Below are positions 24,107 through 32,847 of a DNA stretch of 44,820 bases, piece by piece. The stretch is from Planctomycetota bacterium (GTDB lineage: Bacteria; Planctomycetota; Phycisphaerae; Phycisphaerales; SM1A02): positions 1-44,820 of the forward strand of contig JAAELP010000409.1 in the NCBI GenBank assembly GCA_024226535.1, given 5' to 3'. The number at the start of each line of letters is the position of its first letter. The first letter of the stretch is position 1. The notes under the pieces are model-generated. The model worked only from the letters and a program-made list of their open reading frames with translations. It was not told the DNA's origin and did not search any database. The translations under genes were made by a program, and so were the position numbers.

Positions 24107-24840
24107 GGTGTCGCCACCGGGTGCAGCGTGGCCAGCCACGGGCGCGCCCACGGACGCGCGAAGCGGGCGGCGGGGGCGAGGACGTCCGCCGCCGGGGCGC
24201 CTGGGCGGAAGGCGCCGTCCCAGGGCTCGTCAGCCAGGGCGCTCTGCGCGACGGCGCCCAGCGTTCCATCCGACGCGCGGTGCAACGCGTCCGCCGAGAG
24301 CACGAGCTTCAGCAGGAAGCAGAGGTGCTCGGCGTGCTCGGAGGTCGGCGCATCGGCGGCGGGAAACCTCGCTTGCGCGAGCACCGGTCCCGCGTCGGGC
24401 TCGGCGATCGCGCGGTGGAGCGTCACGCCGATCTGATCCGCGCCGGCGGCGCGGCTGCGGTTCAGCGCGTCGAGCCCCCGGAACTCCGGAAGCAGCGAAG
24501 GATGGAGGTTCCACACGTCCGCGTCGAGATCGCGCCAGACGGCGGCGCCGACGCGACGCAGGAACAGCAGGAGCACGTGCGTCGCGCCCCAGGCGCCCAG
24601 CGAGGTCGCGGCCTGCTCCGAGAAGCGATCCGCGTCCGCGTCTTCGATGCGGCGGTTCGCGATCGAGTGTGTGGCGGCGACCGTCTCGGCGCCGCAGGGA
24701 CGGTCCGTCACGACGCCGGCGACGTCGAACCGCGCCGCGCCGATTTCGCGAAGGGTGCACAGGGCGTCGATCAGTCCGCCCCCGCTGGAGCAGATGAAGC
24801 CGAGGCGAACCGGGCGCGGGCTGGAGTCGTGGTCATCCAT
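24103..24840 (-). CDS. Formyltransferase-like protein, probable sugar N-formyltransferase
   Basis: 245 aa. It has the PurN-type formyltransferase fold: LGFICSSGGGLIDAL near the start, the catalytic Asn-His of WNLHPSLLPEFRG, and the catalytic Asp in TLHRAIAEPDAGPVL. In E. coli PurN the same three residues act on 10-formyl-THF. Purine synthesis is unlikely because the gene sits in a glycan operon and the phosphate-loop region differs from PurN. Enzymes of this size formylate dTDP-4-amino sugars in O-antigen pathways (for example WbtJ of Francisella). It overlaps the genes on both sides (4 and 8 bp). Confidence 0.8.
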   Translation of the reverse strand: MDDHDSSPRPVRLGFICSSGGGLIDALCTLREIGAARFDVAGVVTDRPCGAETVAATHSIANRRIEDADADRFSEQAATSLGAWGATHVLLLFLRRVGAAVWRDLDADVWNLHPSLLPEFRGLDALNRSRAAGADQIGVTLHRAIAEPDAGPVLAQARFPAADAPTSEHAEHLCFLLKLVLSADALHRASDGTLGAVAQSALADEPWDGAFRPGAPAADVLAPAARFARPWARPWLATLHPVATP

Positions 24841-25483
24841 GCGCCACCGTCCAGGCGTGGCGCCGCACGCAGACGAAGTAGTCGTAGGTAGTGAGATCGT
24901 GGTGGATCGTCACGTGACGAGAAAGCTCGTCGACGGTGAACGCCAGCGTGGCCGCCGGTCCCCAGTAGAAGAGGTTGGGGTCTCGGAAGTTGACGTGGTC
25001 GCTGAGGACGTTGAATGCGATGCCTGCGCGGCAGCATTCGTACATGCGCCGTACCGCCGCCTGGGCGAAGTCGGTCATCTGTCGCTCGTCGATACCGCGG
25101 CGCTCGGTGAGCAGCCCGTTGGCCACGACCCAGTCGGCGTCCGGCAGGGGATCGTCGAGGATGTCGGCGCGAAGCCACGTCGCGTCCGGATGGCGCTCGC
25201 GCGCCGCGTCGATCATGGCCGGCGAGGCGTCCACGCCGGTGTACGTCGCGCGATCGGGGTGGCGTTCGCGGAGATGATCGAGCAGCAGGCCGCACCCGCA
25301 ACCGACGTCGAGGATGTCCACCGGTGCGGTCCCGTCGTCGAGGCCGATTGCGCGGCAGATCGTTCCGAACCGATCGGCGAGCCGCGTGGCGTCCGAACCC
25401 CAGTCCATGCCCTCCGGCGTGGGACCGTGCGTGGCGAGGCACGAGTCGTAGTGGGCGGTGAGGACGCGGGTGACTTCGTGCAC
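24833..25483 (-). CDS. Class I SAM-dependent methyltransferase
   Basis: 216 aa from GTG 25483, which has GGAG 6 nt upstream. Motif I is VDILDVGCGCGLLLDHL, then YTGVDASPAMIDAAR and ADWVVANGLLTERRG. The later VLSDHVNFRDPNLFYWGP segment is characteristic of small methyltransferases seen in glycan and capsule clusters. It overlaps the formyltransferase by 8 bp. A GC hairpin lies just before the ribosome site (25492-25510). The substrate is unknown. Confidence 0.82.
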   Translation of the reverse strand: MHEVTRVLTAHYDSCLATHGPTPEGMDWGSDATRLADRFGTICRAIGLDDGTAPVDILDVGCGCGLLLDHLRERHPDRATYTGVDASPAMIDAARERHPDATWLRADILDDPLPDADWVVANGLLTERRGIDERQMTDFAQAAVRRMYECCRAGIAFNVLSDHVNFRDPNLFYWGPAATLAFTVDELSRHVTIHHDLTTYDYFVCVRRHAWTVAHG

Positions 25484-25491
25484 GGATAGCT

Positions 25492-25510
25492 CCGGGGGGG
25501 GAGTCCCCGG
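25492..25510 (-). promoter_or_regulatory. Hairpin next to a ribosome binding site
   Basis: On the minus strand CCGGGG and CCCCGG form a 6-bp GC stem with a 7-nt loop, directly upstream of the GGAG used by GTG 25483. It could lower access to the ribosome site or mark RNA processing after rfbC. No T-run follows. Confidence 0.3.
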
Positions 25511-25578
25511 AATCTGACTTCGGCACGAGGGGGCAGCGGCCGCCGAAAAAGCGACCCCGGTGGCTCCGGCGGGCCCGA

Positions 25579-26127
25579 TCAGGGCCGCGTCGTCAGCTCC
25601 CGTCCGATCAGGGGGTACGAGGCGTCGCGGTCGCTGATCACGATCGGGGGGAAGGGCCAGGCGATGCCGAACGCCGGATCGTCCCACCGCGCGCCGCGGG
25701 CGAGATCCGGAGCGTGGGCCTCGGTCATCTGGTACAGCAGCTCGGTCTCTTCGGCGAGGGTGAGGAACCCGTGGGCGAAGCCCGCGGGCACGTAGACGCT
25801 GCGCCGGTTGCCCGCGGTCAGCTCGACGGATGTCCAGCGACGGAAGGTCGGCGAGTCCGGCCTCGGGTCGACGACGACGTCCCACGCCGCGCCGCGCACG
25901 CACCGTACGAGCTTGTCCTCGGCGCTCGGCGGCGCCTGCCAGTGCAGGCCGCGGAGCGTGCCACGTCGCGTGCTGAACGAGAGGCTGCACTGGCGCACGG
26001 CGGGGTTCAGCCCGTGGTCGTGGAACGCGTCCGTGCAGAACGTGCGGGCGAAGAAGCCGCGTTCGTCGGCGCTCGACTCGAGATCGATGACGAAGACACC
26101 GGGCAGTTCGAGTTCGTGGAACTTCAC
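25579..26127 (-). CDS. rfbC: dTDP-4-dehydrorhamnose 3,5-epimerase family protein
   Basis: 182 aa from GTG 26127. RfbC epimerises C3 and C5 of 4-keto-6-deoxy nucleotide sugars. The cupin core has FARTFCTDAFHDHG, SFSTRRGTLRGLHWQAPP with the catalytic His, the KLVRCVRGAAWDVVVDPR strand and VYVPAGFAHGFLTL. No rfbA, rfbB or rfbD lies in the window, so the substrate could be a dTDP- or CDP-linked keto sugar made with other genes. It starts 13 bp after the sulfotransferase stop. Confidence 0.92.
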   Translation of the reverse strand: MKFHELELPGVFVIDLESSADERGFFARTFCTDAFHDHGLNPAVRQCSLSFSTRRGTLRGLHWQAPPSAEDKLVRCVRGAAWDVVVDPRPDSPTFRRWTSVELTAGNRRSVYVPAGFAHGFLTLAEETELLYQMTEAHAPDLARGARWDDPAFGIAWPFPPIVISDRDASYPLIGRELTTRP

Positions 26128-26140
26128 GGTGATCGGCGCC

Positions 26141-27037
26141 TCACGCGGAGGTGACGGCGGGCTCCTGGGCGTAGCCGAGTTCGCGCAGCAGCGATCCCGC
26201 CACCGCCTCGAACCGGGCCCGCGCCTCGGCGTCGAACTGGTTCCGCCAGTCGCCGACGACGCCCTTGCGGTAGTGGGAACGAGTGTCCTCGTCGCCGCGC
26301 CGGCGTCCGCCGGAGAGCGCTTCGAAGGAGGCACAGCGAACACAGCGGTCGACGGCGTCGGCGTCGTGCTCGATCTCGAGGAAGTCCAGGATTCGCCGCA
26401 GCGTCTCCTGGGGACGGTCGTGCAGGTCCTCGTAGCGCACCTCGTGGTAGTCGTCTTGCCAGTGAACGGCGTCACGGCGAGCGGCGCTCACGTACCCGAC
26501 CCAGTGACGCCGTGCGAAGTACTCGGCGTACTCGGCGAACGACGCGAAGCAACCGTCTTCGCCCTGGCGCTTCAGGTGCGCCCATCCGGAGACGGCGCCG
26601 TCGCGCCCGTCGCGGATCACGTGCAGGAGCTTCGCGCCGGGGTACACCCGCTTGACGCCCACGAGGCTGAGGGCCGTCTCCGGCGTCTTGTCGCCCACGG
26701 CCCGGACGTTGTCGGGGTCGGCGGAGCGGTGGAGGTACGTCGCGAGAAGCCCGTCGGCCAGCAGCCGCGTCGCCGCGAAGAGACCCTCGGTCTCCAGCGG
26801 CACCGTCACCTTCGGCGAGTTGTTGTACTCCCCGACCGCGATCTCCAGGATCGGGGCGAGCAGATCGAGCAGGTGCCCCTCGCCGCCGCACGCGACGGCG
26901 GGGTGGGCGTCAAGGAGACGCTGAACCCAGGTCGTTCCCGACTTCTGGCTCCCCAGCATGAAGAACACCCGTCGCGACGCGATCACGTCGGCGCTTCTCC
27001 ATGCGTTCCGGTACCAGTTCGGCGGCTCCGCGGGCAT
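26141..27037 (-). CDS. PAPS-dependent sulfotransferase
   Basis: 298 aa from ATG 27037; a GTG at 27115 is in frame but would overlap the dockerin gene, so the start is uncertain. The PAPS loop is FFMLGSQKSGTTWVQRLL (Lys32) and the 3'-phosphate site is LLHVIRDGRDGAVSGW. EVRYEDLHDRPQETLRRI is the conserved C-terminal tyrosine helix, and the end has YRKGVVGDWRNQF, the GxxGxWK-like motif that binds the adenine side of PAPS. These features are complete, so it should be active. It sits between the dockerin gene and rfbC in the same orientation. Confidence 0.9.
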   Translation of the reverse strand: MPAEPPNWYRNAWRSADVIASRRVFFMLGSQKSGTTWVQRLLDAHPAVACGGEGHLLDLLAPILEIAVGEYNNSPKVTVPLETEGLFAATRLLADGLLATYLHRSADPDNVRAVGDKTPETALSLVGVKRVYPGAKLLHVIRDGRDGAVSGWAHLKRQGEDGCFASFAEYAEYFARRHWVGYVSAARRDAVHWQDDYHEVRYEDLHDRPQETLRRILDFLEIEHDADAVDRCVRCASFEALSGGRRRGDEDTRSHYRKGVVGDWRNQFDAEARARFEAVAGSLLRELGYAQEPAVTSA

Positions 27038-27096
27038 CCACTTGCCTGTGTCGGCAAGAAGGGCCTCGATAGCTGAGCAATCGTGGGGCGATGGGC

Positions 27097-28746
27097 CTAC
27101 TGGCAAACCCCCCACGCCCCGATCACCCGCAGCAGATCCCGGAACCCCACGTGCCCGTCCCCGTCGAGATCGCCGGGCGATCCGGGGCTCGGCCCCCAGT
27201 ACCCGATCAGCACGATGACGTCACCCATGTTGATGATGCCGTCGTCGTTGAAGTCCGCGGGGCAGGAGTCGGCCACGTCCACGCCGAAGGAGTGGCTCCA
27301 CGCCCACTGAACCGGCGGCGTGCCGGGCACGTCGCAGCGAAGCTGGGCGGTGGTGCTGAGGCGGTACTCGAACCCGGGGGCGAAGCCCGCCTGGTTCGCC
27401 GCCGCGGTCACCCGCACGACGTTGGCGTCGGCGGGGTCGATCGTCGCCGAGAAGTCCGCCGGCGAGAGTGGGATCCAGATGCCGGTGCTGTTGAGCGGTC
27501 GCCGCTCGACGATGATGGGAACCGGCCCGTCGATGAGGACCGGACCGTAGTGCTGGAGGTACGCGACGAACGGCGCGCCGGGCGCCGAGCCGGGAACCAC
27601 CTCGCCCGGTCTGGGCGTCGTCGCGGCCAGGTGCAGTCCGAAGGGGACGAGACCGATCGAACCGCCACCGAGCGCCGCCGTCGACTGCGTGTAGTTCGGT
27701 CCGACGATCGTCACCCGGAAGGGGCTGCTCGCGGCGCCGAGGTGGATCGGCGACGTCCACTGTCCGCCGAAGATGTTGTCGGCGTTGATCACGACCTGCC
27801 CCGTGAAGCCCTGGGGTGGAAGCTCGATCCACTGCGCCGGGTTGGCGAAGGAGCGTCCGAGCACGAAGTCGGCTTCGCAGAACTCGGTCACCGCCATCGA
27901 TCCGGGCGTGCCCGTGGCCGCGTCGGCCATGATCGTTCGCGTCTCGAACCGTCCGTGGAACGTGCCGGCGAGGAACCGGAAGATCCGGCCCAGCCCGCCG
28001 TTGACGCGCGTGTTGATGTCGGCGTACACGTCGCCGGCGCAGGTGATCTCGTTGCCGGCGATCCACTCCTGCACGCACGCGCCGGGCGCGGCGAAGATGC
28101 CGTTGATGTAGTGCCTGGCCTCGATGCGGATCGGGGCGTCCGGGCTGCCCATGTTCCGATACGCCCAGACACGCCCGATCCGCCCGTTCGGGGTGAGGAC
28201 GTCGCCGAGAATATCCCGGCGCGCCTCGACCCAGAAGATCCCCCGTGCGTCGTGATCGGGAGTCGTGGACACGATGGGGCCCGTGATGTCGCGCCCCGCC
28301 ACGATCGTCCCGATGATCTCCGCCTGGATCGACCCGATGTCCTGTTCCGCCTGCACGTTGAGCAGCAGCGTCTCGGCGGTGCCGCGTTGCTCGACGTTTC
28401 CGATCGAGTAGATGCCGCCCGGCTCAGCGCTGAGGACGTGCACGTAGACCGGCGATCCCGCCGGCACGCACTCGCCTCCCGGGCCGGGCCAGCACGGCAC
28501 GTCGATGTAGATGTTGTCGATGTGCACACCGCCGTCGCCGGTGACCGTGTAGACCGTCTCCCCGCCGGGCAGGTAGAGCGACAGCAGCGTGACGTCCCAG
28601 CCACCGGAGACGGGGTTGAGGGTGATCGACGCCTCCTCCGGCAGGGCCGGGGAACCGTCGCTCCTGGTAACCGTGATCGCACCCGGGGCTTCGGCGACGC
28701 TCGCGCCGATGACGAGCGCAGCCAGCAGGCAGCGGGATCGATTCAT
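27097..28746 (-). CDS. Secreted protein with C-terminal dockerin type I repeats
   Basis: 549 aa. A signal peptide covers about residues 1-23 (CLLAALVIGASVAEAPGA). The middle 470 residues are beta-rich with Gly and Asn turns and no enzyme motif I recognise; repeated short strands such as IGSIQAEIIGTIVAG and IGRVWAYRN suggest a beta-helix or adhesin-like fold. Residues 495-549 carry two calcium-binding dockerin segments, ADFNDDGIINMGDVIVLIG and GDLDGDGHVGFRDLLRVIG. Planctomycetes have many such proteins without known cohesin partners. GGAGGGAG precedes the ATG. It heads the minus-strand glycan operon, 59 bp before a sulfotransferase. Confidence 0.85.
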   Translation of the reverse strand: MNRSRCLLAALVIGASVAEAPGAITVTRSDGSPALPEEASITLNPVSGGWDVTLLSLYLPGGETVYTVTGDGGVHIDNIYIDVPCWPGPGGECVPAGSPVYVHVLSAEPGGIYSIGNVEQRGTAETLLLNVQAEQDIGSIQAEIIGTIVAGRDITGPIVSTTPDHDARGIFWVEARRDILGDVLTPNGRIGRVWAYRNMGSPDAPIRIEARHYINGIFAAPGACVQEWIAGNEITCAGDVYADINTRVNGGLGRIFRFLAGTFHGRFETRTIMADAATGTPGSMAVTEFCEADFVLGRSFANPAQWIELPPQGFTGQVVINADNIFGGQWTSPIHLGAASSPFRVTIVGPNYTQSTAALGGGSIGLVPFGLHLAATTPRPGEVVPGSAPGAPFVAYLQHYGPVLIDGPVPIIVERRPLNSTGIWIPLSPADFSATIDPADANVVRVTAAANQAGFAPGFEYRLSTTAQLRCDVPGTPPVQWAWSHSFGVDVADSCPADFNDDGIINMGDVIVLIGYWGPSPGSPGDLDGDGHVGFRDLLRVIGAWGVCQ

Positions 28747-28974
28747 CTTGAACTCCCTCCGGAATGACCTGTCTCAAGCCTGCCACCGGGGAGGTGCGAG
28801 GATGGGGGGAGCATGTGATGTGGCGGGGCTGTGGTACGTGCGCGGCCGCAGGACCGGCAAAGTCGGTCCAGCTTCCCACGGCCCGCTCCCGATAACCGCT
28901 CGGGCTCCCGGCGAATCCACGAATCCGCACGCCTCGATCGACCGATAAGCGGGTTACCCCGAGGAGCCCGGACC

Positions 28975-29724
28975 ATGACCGCCACGCTCACGCGCACCGA
29001 GTGCCTGACCTATCCCCGCTCCGGCCACACGCTGCTCCAGCGGCTGCTGCGGCACTACTTCGACGACGAGTTGGTCTACTGCGAGCAGTACTCTCGCCCG
29101 GGGGGCACACTCGACCGCGACGCGGAGACCAACTTCCAGAAGAACCACGACTTCCAGTTGGACACGCCGATCCGGGACGACCGGCAGTACCTCGTGCAGG
29201 TTCGCTATCCGATCGACAGCATCGTCTCGTGGTTCAAGATGTCCTGCGCCGAGGGCCGGACCGACGACACCCCCGAGGCGTGGATGATGTTCGCCGTCGG
29301 GAAGGCGTCGTTCTGGATGCACTTCTACCGCAAGTGGGTGCTCGACCATGTGCCGGGCCGGCTCATCGTCAACTACGACGATCTCGTCGAGCATCCGGTT
29401 CACACGGTGACCGGCGTCGTGAAGTTCCTCGGCGACGAGACACCGGACATCGAGCGCATCGAGCGTATCTGCGATGACGAGGGGGTCGCGCGCAAGAACT
29501 ACTACACGGGCTTCCGTTACTACGGTCCGGCCGTGTTCGGATTGCTCAAGGGCCTGTTCGCGGCGGTGCCGGGAGTGGACCTCACGACGGACCGCCTCGT
29601 GGTTCCCGGAGCGGCGGAAGCCGACGCCGTGGTTCCGGCCGCGGTGACGGATCTCCGTCGCGCAGCGGCCGAGCTGGAAGGCATCGCGGACCGGTTGGGG
29701 CTGGCGCACGCGGTCAAAGGATAG
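28975..29724 (+). CDS. Sulfotransferase domain protein
   Basis: 249 aa from ATG 28975, with GAGGAG 8 nt upstream. The PAPS loop is CLTYPRSGHTLLQRLL, in which Arg15 stands where many enzymes have Lys, as is common in this subgroup. The 3'-phosphate site is VQVRYPIDSIVSWF and LIVNYDDLVEHPVHTVTGVV is the later conserved helix. It stands alone on the plus strand, divergent from the dockerin gene across 228 bp and convergent with the C-methyltransferase. The 228-bp gap contains a small hairpin (28851-28869, GGACCG/CGGTCC) and no obvious promoter. Confidence 0.85.
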   Translation: MTATLTRTECLTYPRSGHTLLQRLLRHYFDDELVYCEQYSRPGGTLDRDAETNFQKNHDFQLDTPIRDDRQYLVQVRYPIDSIVSWFKMSCAEGRTDDTPEAWMMFAVGKASFWMHFYRKWVLDHVPGRLIVNYDDLVEHPVHTVTGVVKFLGDETPDIERIERICDDEGVARKNYYTGFRYYGPAVFGLLKGLFAAVPGVDLTTDRLVVPGAAEADAVVPAAVTDLRRAAAELEGIADRLGLAHAVKG

Positions 29725-29740
29725 GGTCCGGAGACACGCC

Positions 29741-30943
29741 TCAGACCGCCGGGACTGCCGCAGCGACCACCGTCTCCACCTCCGGTAGGGGCACGACGAA
29801 CCGCCCGCCGCGCTGGAGGTACGCTCCCTGTCGCTCCACGATTTCCTCGCGCAGGTTCCAGGGCAGCAGCAGGCACGCGTCCGGCATCTCCGTGGCGAGG
29901 CGCTCCGGCGCGACGACCTCCTGCCGGGTTCCCGGCACGAAGCGGCCCTGCTTGTGCGGGCTCACGTCCGCAATCCAGCCGATGCGTTTGCGGTCGAGGC
30001 CGAAGGCGTTGAGAAGCACGATGCCCTTCGCTGCGGCTCCGTACGCGGCGACGGTGTCGAACCCACCGAGCGTTCGAAGCAGCTCGTCGCGGGCGGCGTG
30101 CACGCGATCGGTGAAGTCGAGGTAGCAGGCGTCGCGGTCGAGACCCGCCTCGCGCTCGGCGTCGCACATGCGGTCGATCGCGGTCTCGTCGCCGCCGCGG
30201 GCGACATGGAGGTGCAGGGAGCCTCCGTGGATCGGGATCTCCTCCACGTCGGCGATGACCAGCCCGTGCTCGGCGAACAACGCGCGGAGCGCGATCGCCG
30301 AGAAGTAGCTGTGGTGCTCGTGGTAGATCGTGTCGAACGCGCACCCCTCGACGAGGCGCCGCAGGGACGGCACCTCGACGTGGGCGACGCCGTCGTCGGC
30401 GAGCAGGGCGGCGATGCCGGCGGCGATCTCGTGCGGCTCATCGACGTGGGCGAGCACGTTGTTGGCGAACATGACGTCGGCGCGGCCGAACTCGTCGCGG
30501 ATCGATTCGGCCGTCGCCGGTCCGAAGTAGTCGCACCGCGTCGGAACGCCGCGCTTCACGGCATGCTTCGCGATGTTCACCGCCGGGTCGATGCCGAGGA
30601 CCGTCGCCCCGCGCTCGATGGCGTGGGCGAGCAGGTAGCCGTCGTTGGAGGCGATCTCCACGACGCGGTGTCTCGGCGCCACGAACCGGTGCACGAGTTG
30701 ACGGGCGTGCTCGACCATCGTGCGCGACTGGCTCGAGAAGTAGCGGTAGTCGCGGAACATCTCGTCGGCGGGGGCCGACTCGGTGAGCTGGGCGAGCGCG
30801 CAGGAGCGGCAGAAGACGACCTTCAGCGGCCACGTCGGGCACCGGTCGCCGGGAGCGTCGAGCAGGTTGTTGACGAGCGGCATCGGTCCGAGGTCGATGA
30901 CCGGTCCGAGGGAGACGCCACCGCATACCCGGCAGGCCCTCAC
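29741..30943 (-). CDS. Three-domain sugar C-methyltransferase
   Basis: 400 aa from GTG 30943, in a GTGA overlap with the upstream epimerase. It matches TylC3-type enzymes that add a methyl to C3 of 4-keto nucleotide sugars. The N-terminal zinc domain has CRVCGG and CRSCAL. The SAM domain has VVEIASNDGYLLAHAIERG and VLGIDPAVNIAKHA, with FDTIYHEHHSYFS as the catalytic YHEHxxYxS motif. The C-terminal Rossmann-like domain has VAAYGAAAKGIVLLNAFG. The product would be a branched-chain sugar. It is the last gene of the rfbF-epimerase-methyltransferase unit. Confidence 0.93.
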   Translation of the reverse strand: MRACRVCGGVSLGPVIDLGPMPLVNNLLDAPGDRCPTWPLKVVFCRSCALAQLTESAPADEMFRDYRYFSSQSRTMVEHARQLVHRFVAPRHRVVEIASNDGYLLAHAIERGATVLGIDPAVNIAKHAVKRGVPTRCDYFGPATAESIRDEFGRADVMFANNVLAHVDEPHEIAAGIAALLADDGVAHVEVPSLRRLVEGCAFDTIYHEHHSYFSAIALRALFAEHGLVIADVEEIPIHGGSLHLHVARGGDETAIDRMCDAEREAGLDRDACYLDFTDRVHAARDELLRTLGGFDTVAAYGAAAKGIVLLNAFGLDRKRIGWIADVSPHKQGRFVPGTRQEVVAPERLATEMPDACLLLPWNLREEIVERQGAYLQRGGRFVVPLPEVETVVAAAVPAV

Positions 30944-31998
30944 GCCACGGCCTCCGCGCGGCCGGGCCGCAAGTCGTCGTTGAGCCGCCCGGTCTCCATC
31001 AGGTGACGGAGCATCGCGAGCCGCGTGTAGCGGGGATCCTCGAAGGTGGCGCGGTCCAGGCCGATCTTCGCGAACACGTGGGCGCACTCGGCGGCGCCGG
31101 CGTCGAGCGTCCACGTGGCGGCGAAGCCCGGCAGCTCTTCGGTGATCCTCCGGAAGCTCACGCGGTACGTGCGCCGGTCGGGACCGGAGGCGGGGCCGAA
31201 CGTCACCGGGCAGTCCGGGCTGGCGCGGCCGACGGCGTCGGCGATCTCGCGCACCTGGTGGTTCGCGCCCGGTCGCCCGACGTTGAGCGCTCCGCCGGGG
31301 AACTCGCGATCGTTCGCGCGCAGGCAGGCGACGACGGCGCGACCGATGTCCTCGACGTGCACGAGCGGTCGCCACGGCGATCCGTCGGAGGTGAGCCGGA
31401 TCTCCCCGTTGACATGGGCGCATCCGGCGAGGTTGGGCAGCACGACGTCGAAGCGCTGACGCGGGCTGATACCGAACGCGGTGCCGTTGCGCAGGCTCGT
31501 CACTCGGAAGGTGTCGGTGATGAGAGCGGCGAGGTCGTTCTCGGCGAGGACCTTCGACTTCGCATAGGCGGTGAGCGGCTGCATCGGGGCCGACTCGTCG
31601 ATCTCGGCGCCGTCCGACTCGCCGTAGATGCTGCACGAGCTGGAGAAGATGAACCGGCGCACGCCCTGGCCGCGGGCGATCCGCGCGAGCCGCACGGTGG
31701 CGTGGTGGTTGATCTCCATCGTGAGCACCGGGTCAAGCGCGCCGAGCGGGTCGTTGCTGAGGGCGGCGAGGTGGACGATGGCGTCGATCCCGCGAAGGTC
31801 GTTCGCCTCGACGTCCCGCACGTCGCGGGGGATCACGCGGCGCCGGGTGACGGGCACCAGGGCGCCGGTCGCGAACCAGCCCACGTCCATGCCGACGACG
31901 TCGAAGCCCTCGTCGGCGAGCATCGGGCAGATCACGGAGCCGAGGTATCCCTCGCTGCCCGTGACCAGGACGTTGGAAATCGCTCGTTCCTGCGCCAT
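30940..31998 (-). CDS. NAD-dependent sugar epimerase/dehydratase (extended SDR)
   Basis: 352 aa. The nucleotide site is VLVTGSEGYLGSVI, the catalytic Tyr-Lys pair is in LTAYAKSK and the Ser is in FIFSSSCSIYGESD. PLVHVEDIGRAVVACL is the usual late motif of the family. It lies between RfbF and a C-methyltransferase, so it probably works on a CDP- or dTDP-keto sugar, for example as a reductase or epimerase. I do not see traits that would make it CDP-glucose 4,6-dehydratase (RfbG). GAGGA lies 7 nt before the ATG. Confidence 0.85.
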   Translation of the reverse strand: MAQERAISNVLVTGSEGYLGSVICPMLADEGFDVVGMDVGWFATGALVPVTRRRVIPRDVRDVEANDLRGIDAIVHLAALSNDPLGALDPVLTMEINHHATVRLARIARGQGVRRFIFSSSCSIYGESDGAEIDESAPMQPLTAYAKSKVLAENDLAALITDTFRVTSLRNGTAFGISPRQRFDVVLPNLAGCAHVNGEIRLTSDGSPWRPLVHVEDIGRAVVACLRANDREFPGGALNVGRPGANHQVREIADAVGRASPDCPVTFGPASGPDRRTYRVSFRRITEELPGFAATWTLDAGAAECAHVFAKIGLDRATFEDPRYTRLAMLRHLMETGRLNDDLRPGRAEAVA

Positions 31999-32031
31999 GG
32001 TTCGTCCTCGCGTGATCGGCTTGGCGAACGC

Positions 32032-32802
32032 TCAGGCCCAGGTTTGCCACGGGGCCGTGCCGCCGGCCCAGAGCGCGTTGAGGGCGCGAACGTCGCGAAG
32101 CGTGTCCATGGGTTGCCAGAACCCCTCGTGGCGGTAGGCCGTGAGCTGGCCGGCCGTGGCCAGCCGCGGCAGGACCTCCGCCTCGAAGCTCGTCTGGGGC
32201 CCGTCGATCGACGTGAGCACCGTCGGCTCGATCACGAAGAAGCCGCCATTAATCCAGTGCCCGTCGGCTTCGTCCTTCTCGGCGAACGCGACGGCACGGT
32301 CGCCCTCGAGCCGTGGGTGCCCGAAGCCGGACGGCGGGTGCACGGCGGTGAACGTGACGGCTCGTTCGCGGGTTCGGTGGAACTCCACGAGGCGGGGGAG
32401 ATCGATGTCGGCCACGCCGTCGCCGTACGTCATCAGGAACGTCTCGTCGCCGAGCAGGTCGGCGAGATGCCGGAGGCGGCCGCCCGTCGCCGTCTTGAGG
32501 CCGGTGTCCGCGAGCGTCACCCGCCATGGCTCCAGGGGTGGGCCGAGTCGCTCCACGCGGTCGTTGACGAAGTCGATGACGAGATCGCTCGTCGCGTTGC
32601 GGTAGTCCAGGAAGAACCGCTTGATCGCCTCGGCTCGATAGCCGCAGGCGATGATGAAGTCGTTGAAGCCGAAGTGGCTGTAGATCTTCAGGATGTGCCA
32701 GAGGATCGGGCGGCCACCGATCTCGACCATCGGCTTCGGAATCTCGTCCGTCTGCTCGGCGAGGCGCGTGCCGAACCCGCCGGCGAGGATGACCACCTTC
32801 AT
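32032..32802 (-). CDS. rfbF: Glucose-1-phosphate cytidylyltransferase
   Basis: 256 aa, the usual length. It makes CDP-glucose from glucose-1-phosphate and CTP, the entry to CDP-dideoxy and branched sugars. The start VVILAGGFGTRLAEQTDEIP is the nucleotide loop specific to RfbF and differs from UDP- or dTDP-glucose enzymes; PKPMVEIGGRPILWHILKIY and TYGDGVADIDL follow. It heads a three-gene unit with the epimerase and the C-methyltransferase. CDP-glucose 4,6-dehydratase, the expected next step, is not in the window. Confidence 0.93.
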   Translation of the reverse strand: MKVVILAGGFGTRLAEQTDEIPKPMVEIGGRPILWHILKIYSHFGFNDFIIACGYRAEAIKRFFLDYRNATSDLVIDFVNDRVERLGPPLEPWRVTLADTGLKTATGGRLRHLADLLGDETFLMTYGDGVADIDLPRLVEFHRTRERAVTFTAVHPPSGFGHPRLEGDRAVAFAEKDEADGHWINGGFFVIEPTVLTSIDGPQTSFEAEVLPRLATAGQLTAYRHEGFWQPMDTLRDVRALNALWAGGTAPWQTWA

Positions 32803-32847
32803 CGGGGGATGGTCGGCAGGTTCGGCGGCAGTTCGTCAAAAGAACCG

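Noticed and set aside
24103..24840. purN (GAR formyltransferase) of purine synthesis
   Set aside because: The phosphate-loop region differs and the gene overlaps WbqC and methyltransferase genes in a glycan operon; sugar formylation is more likely.
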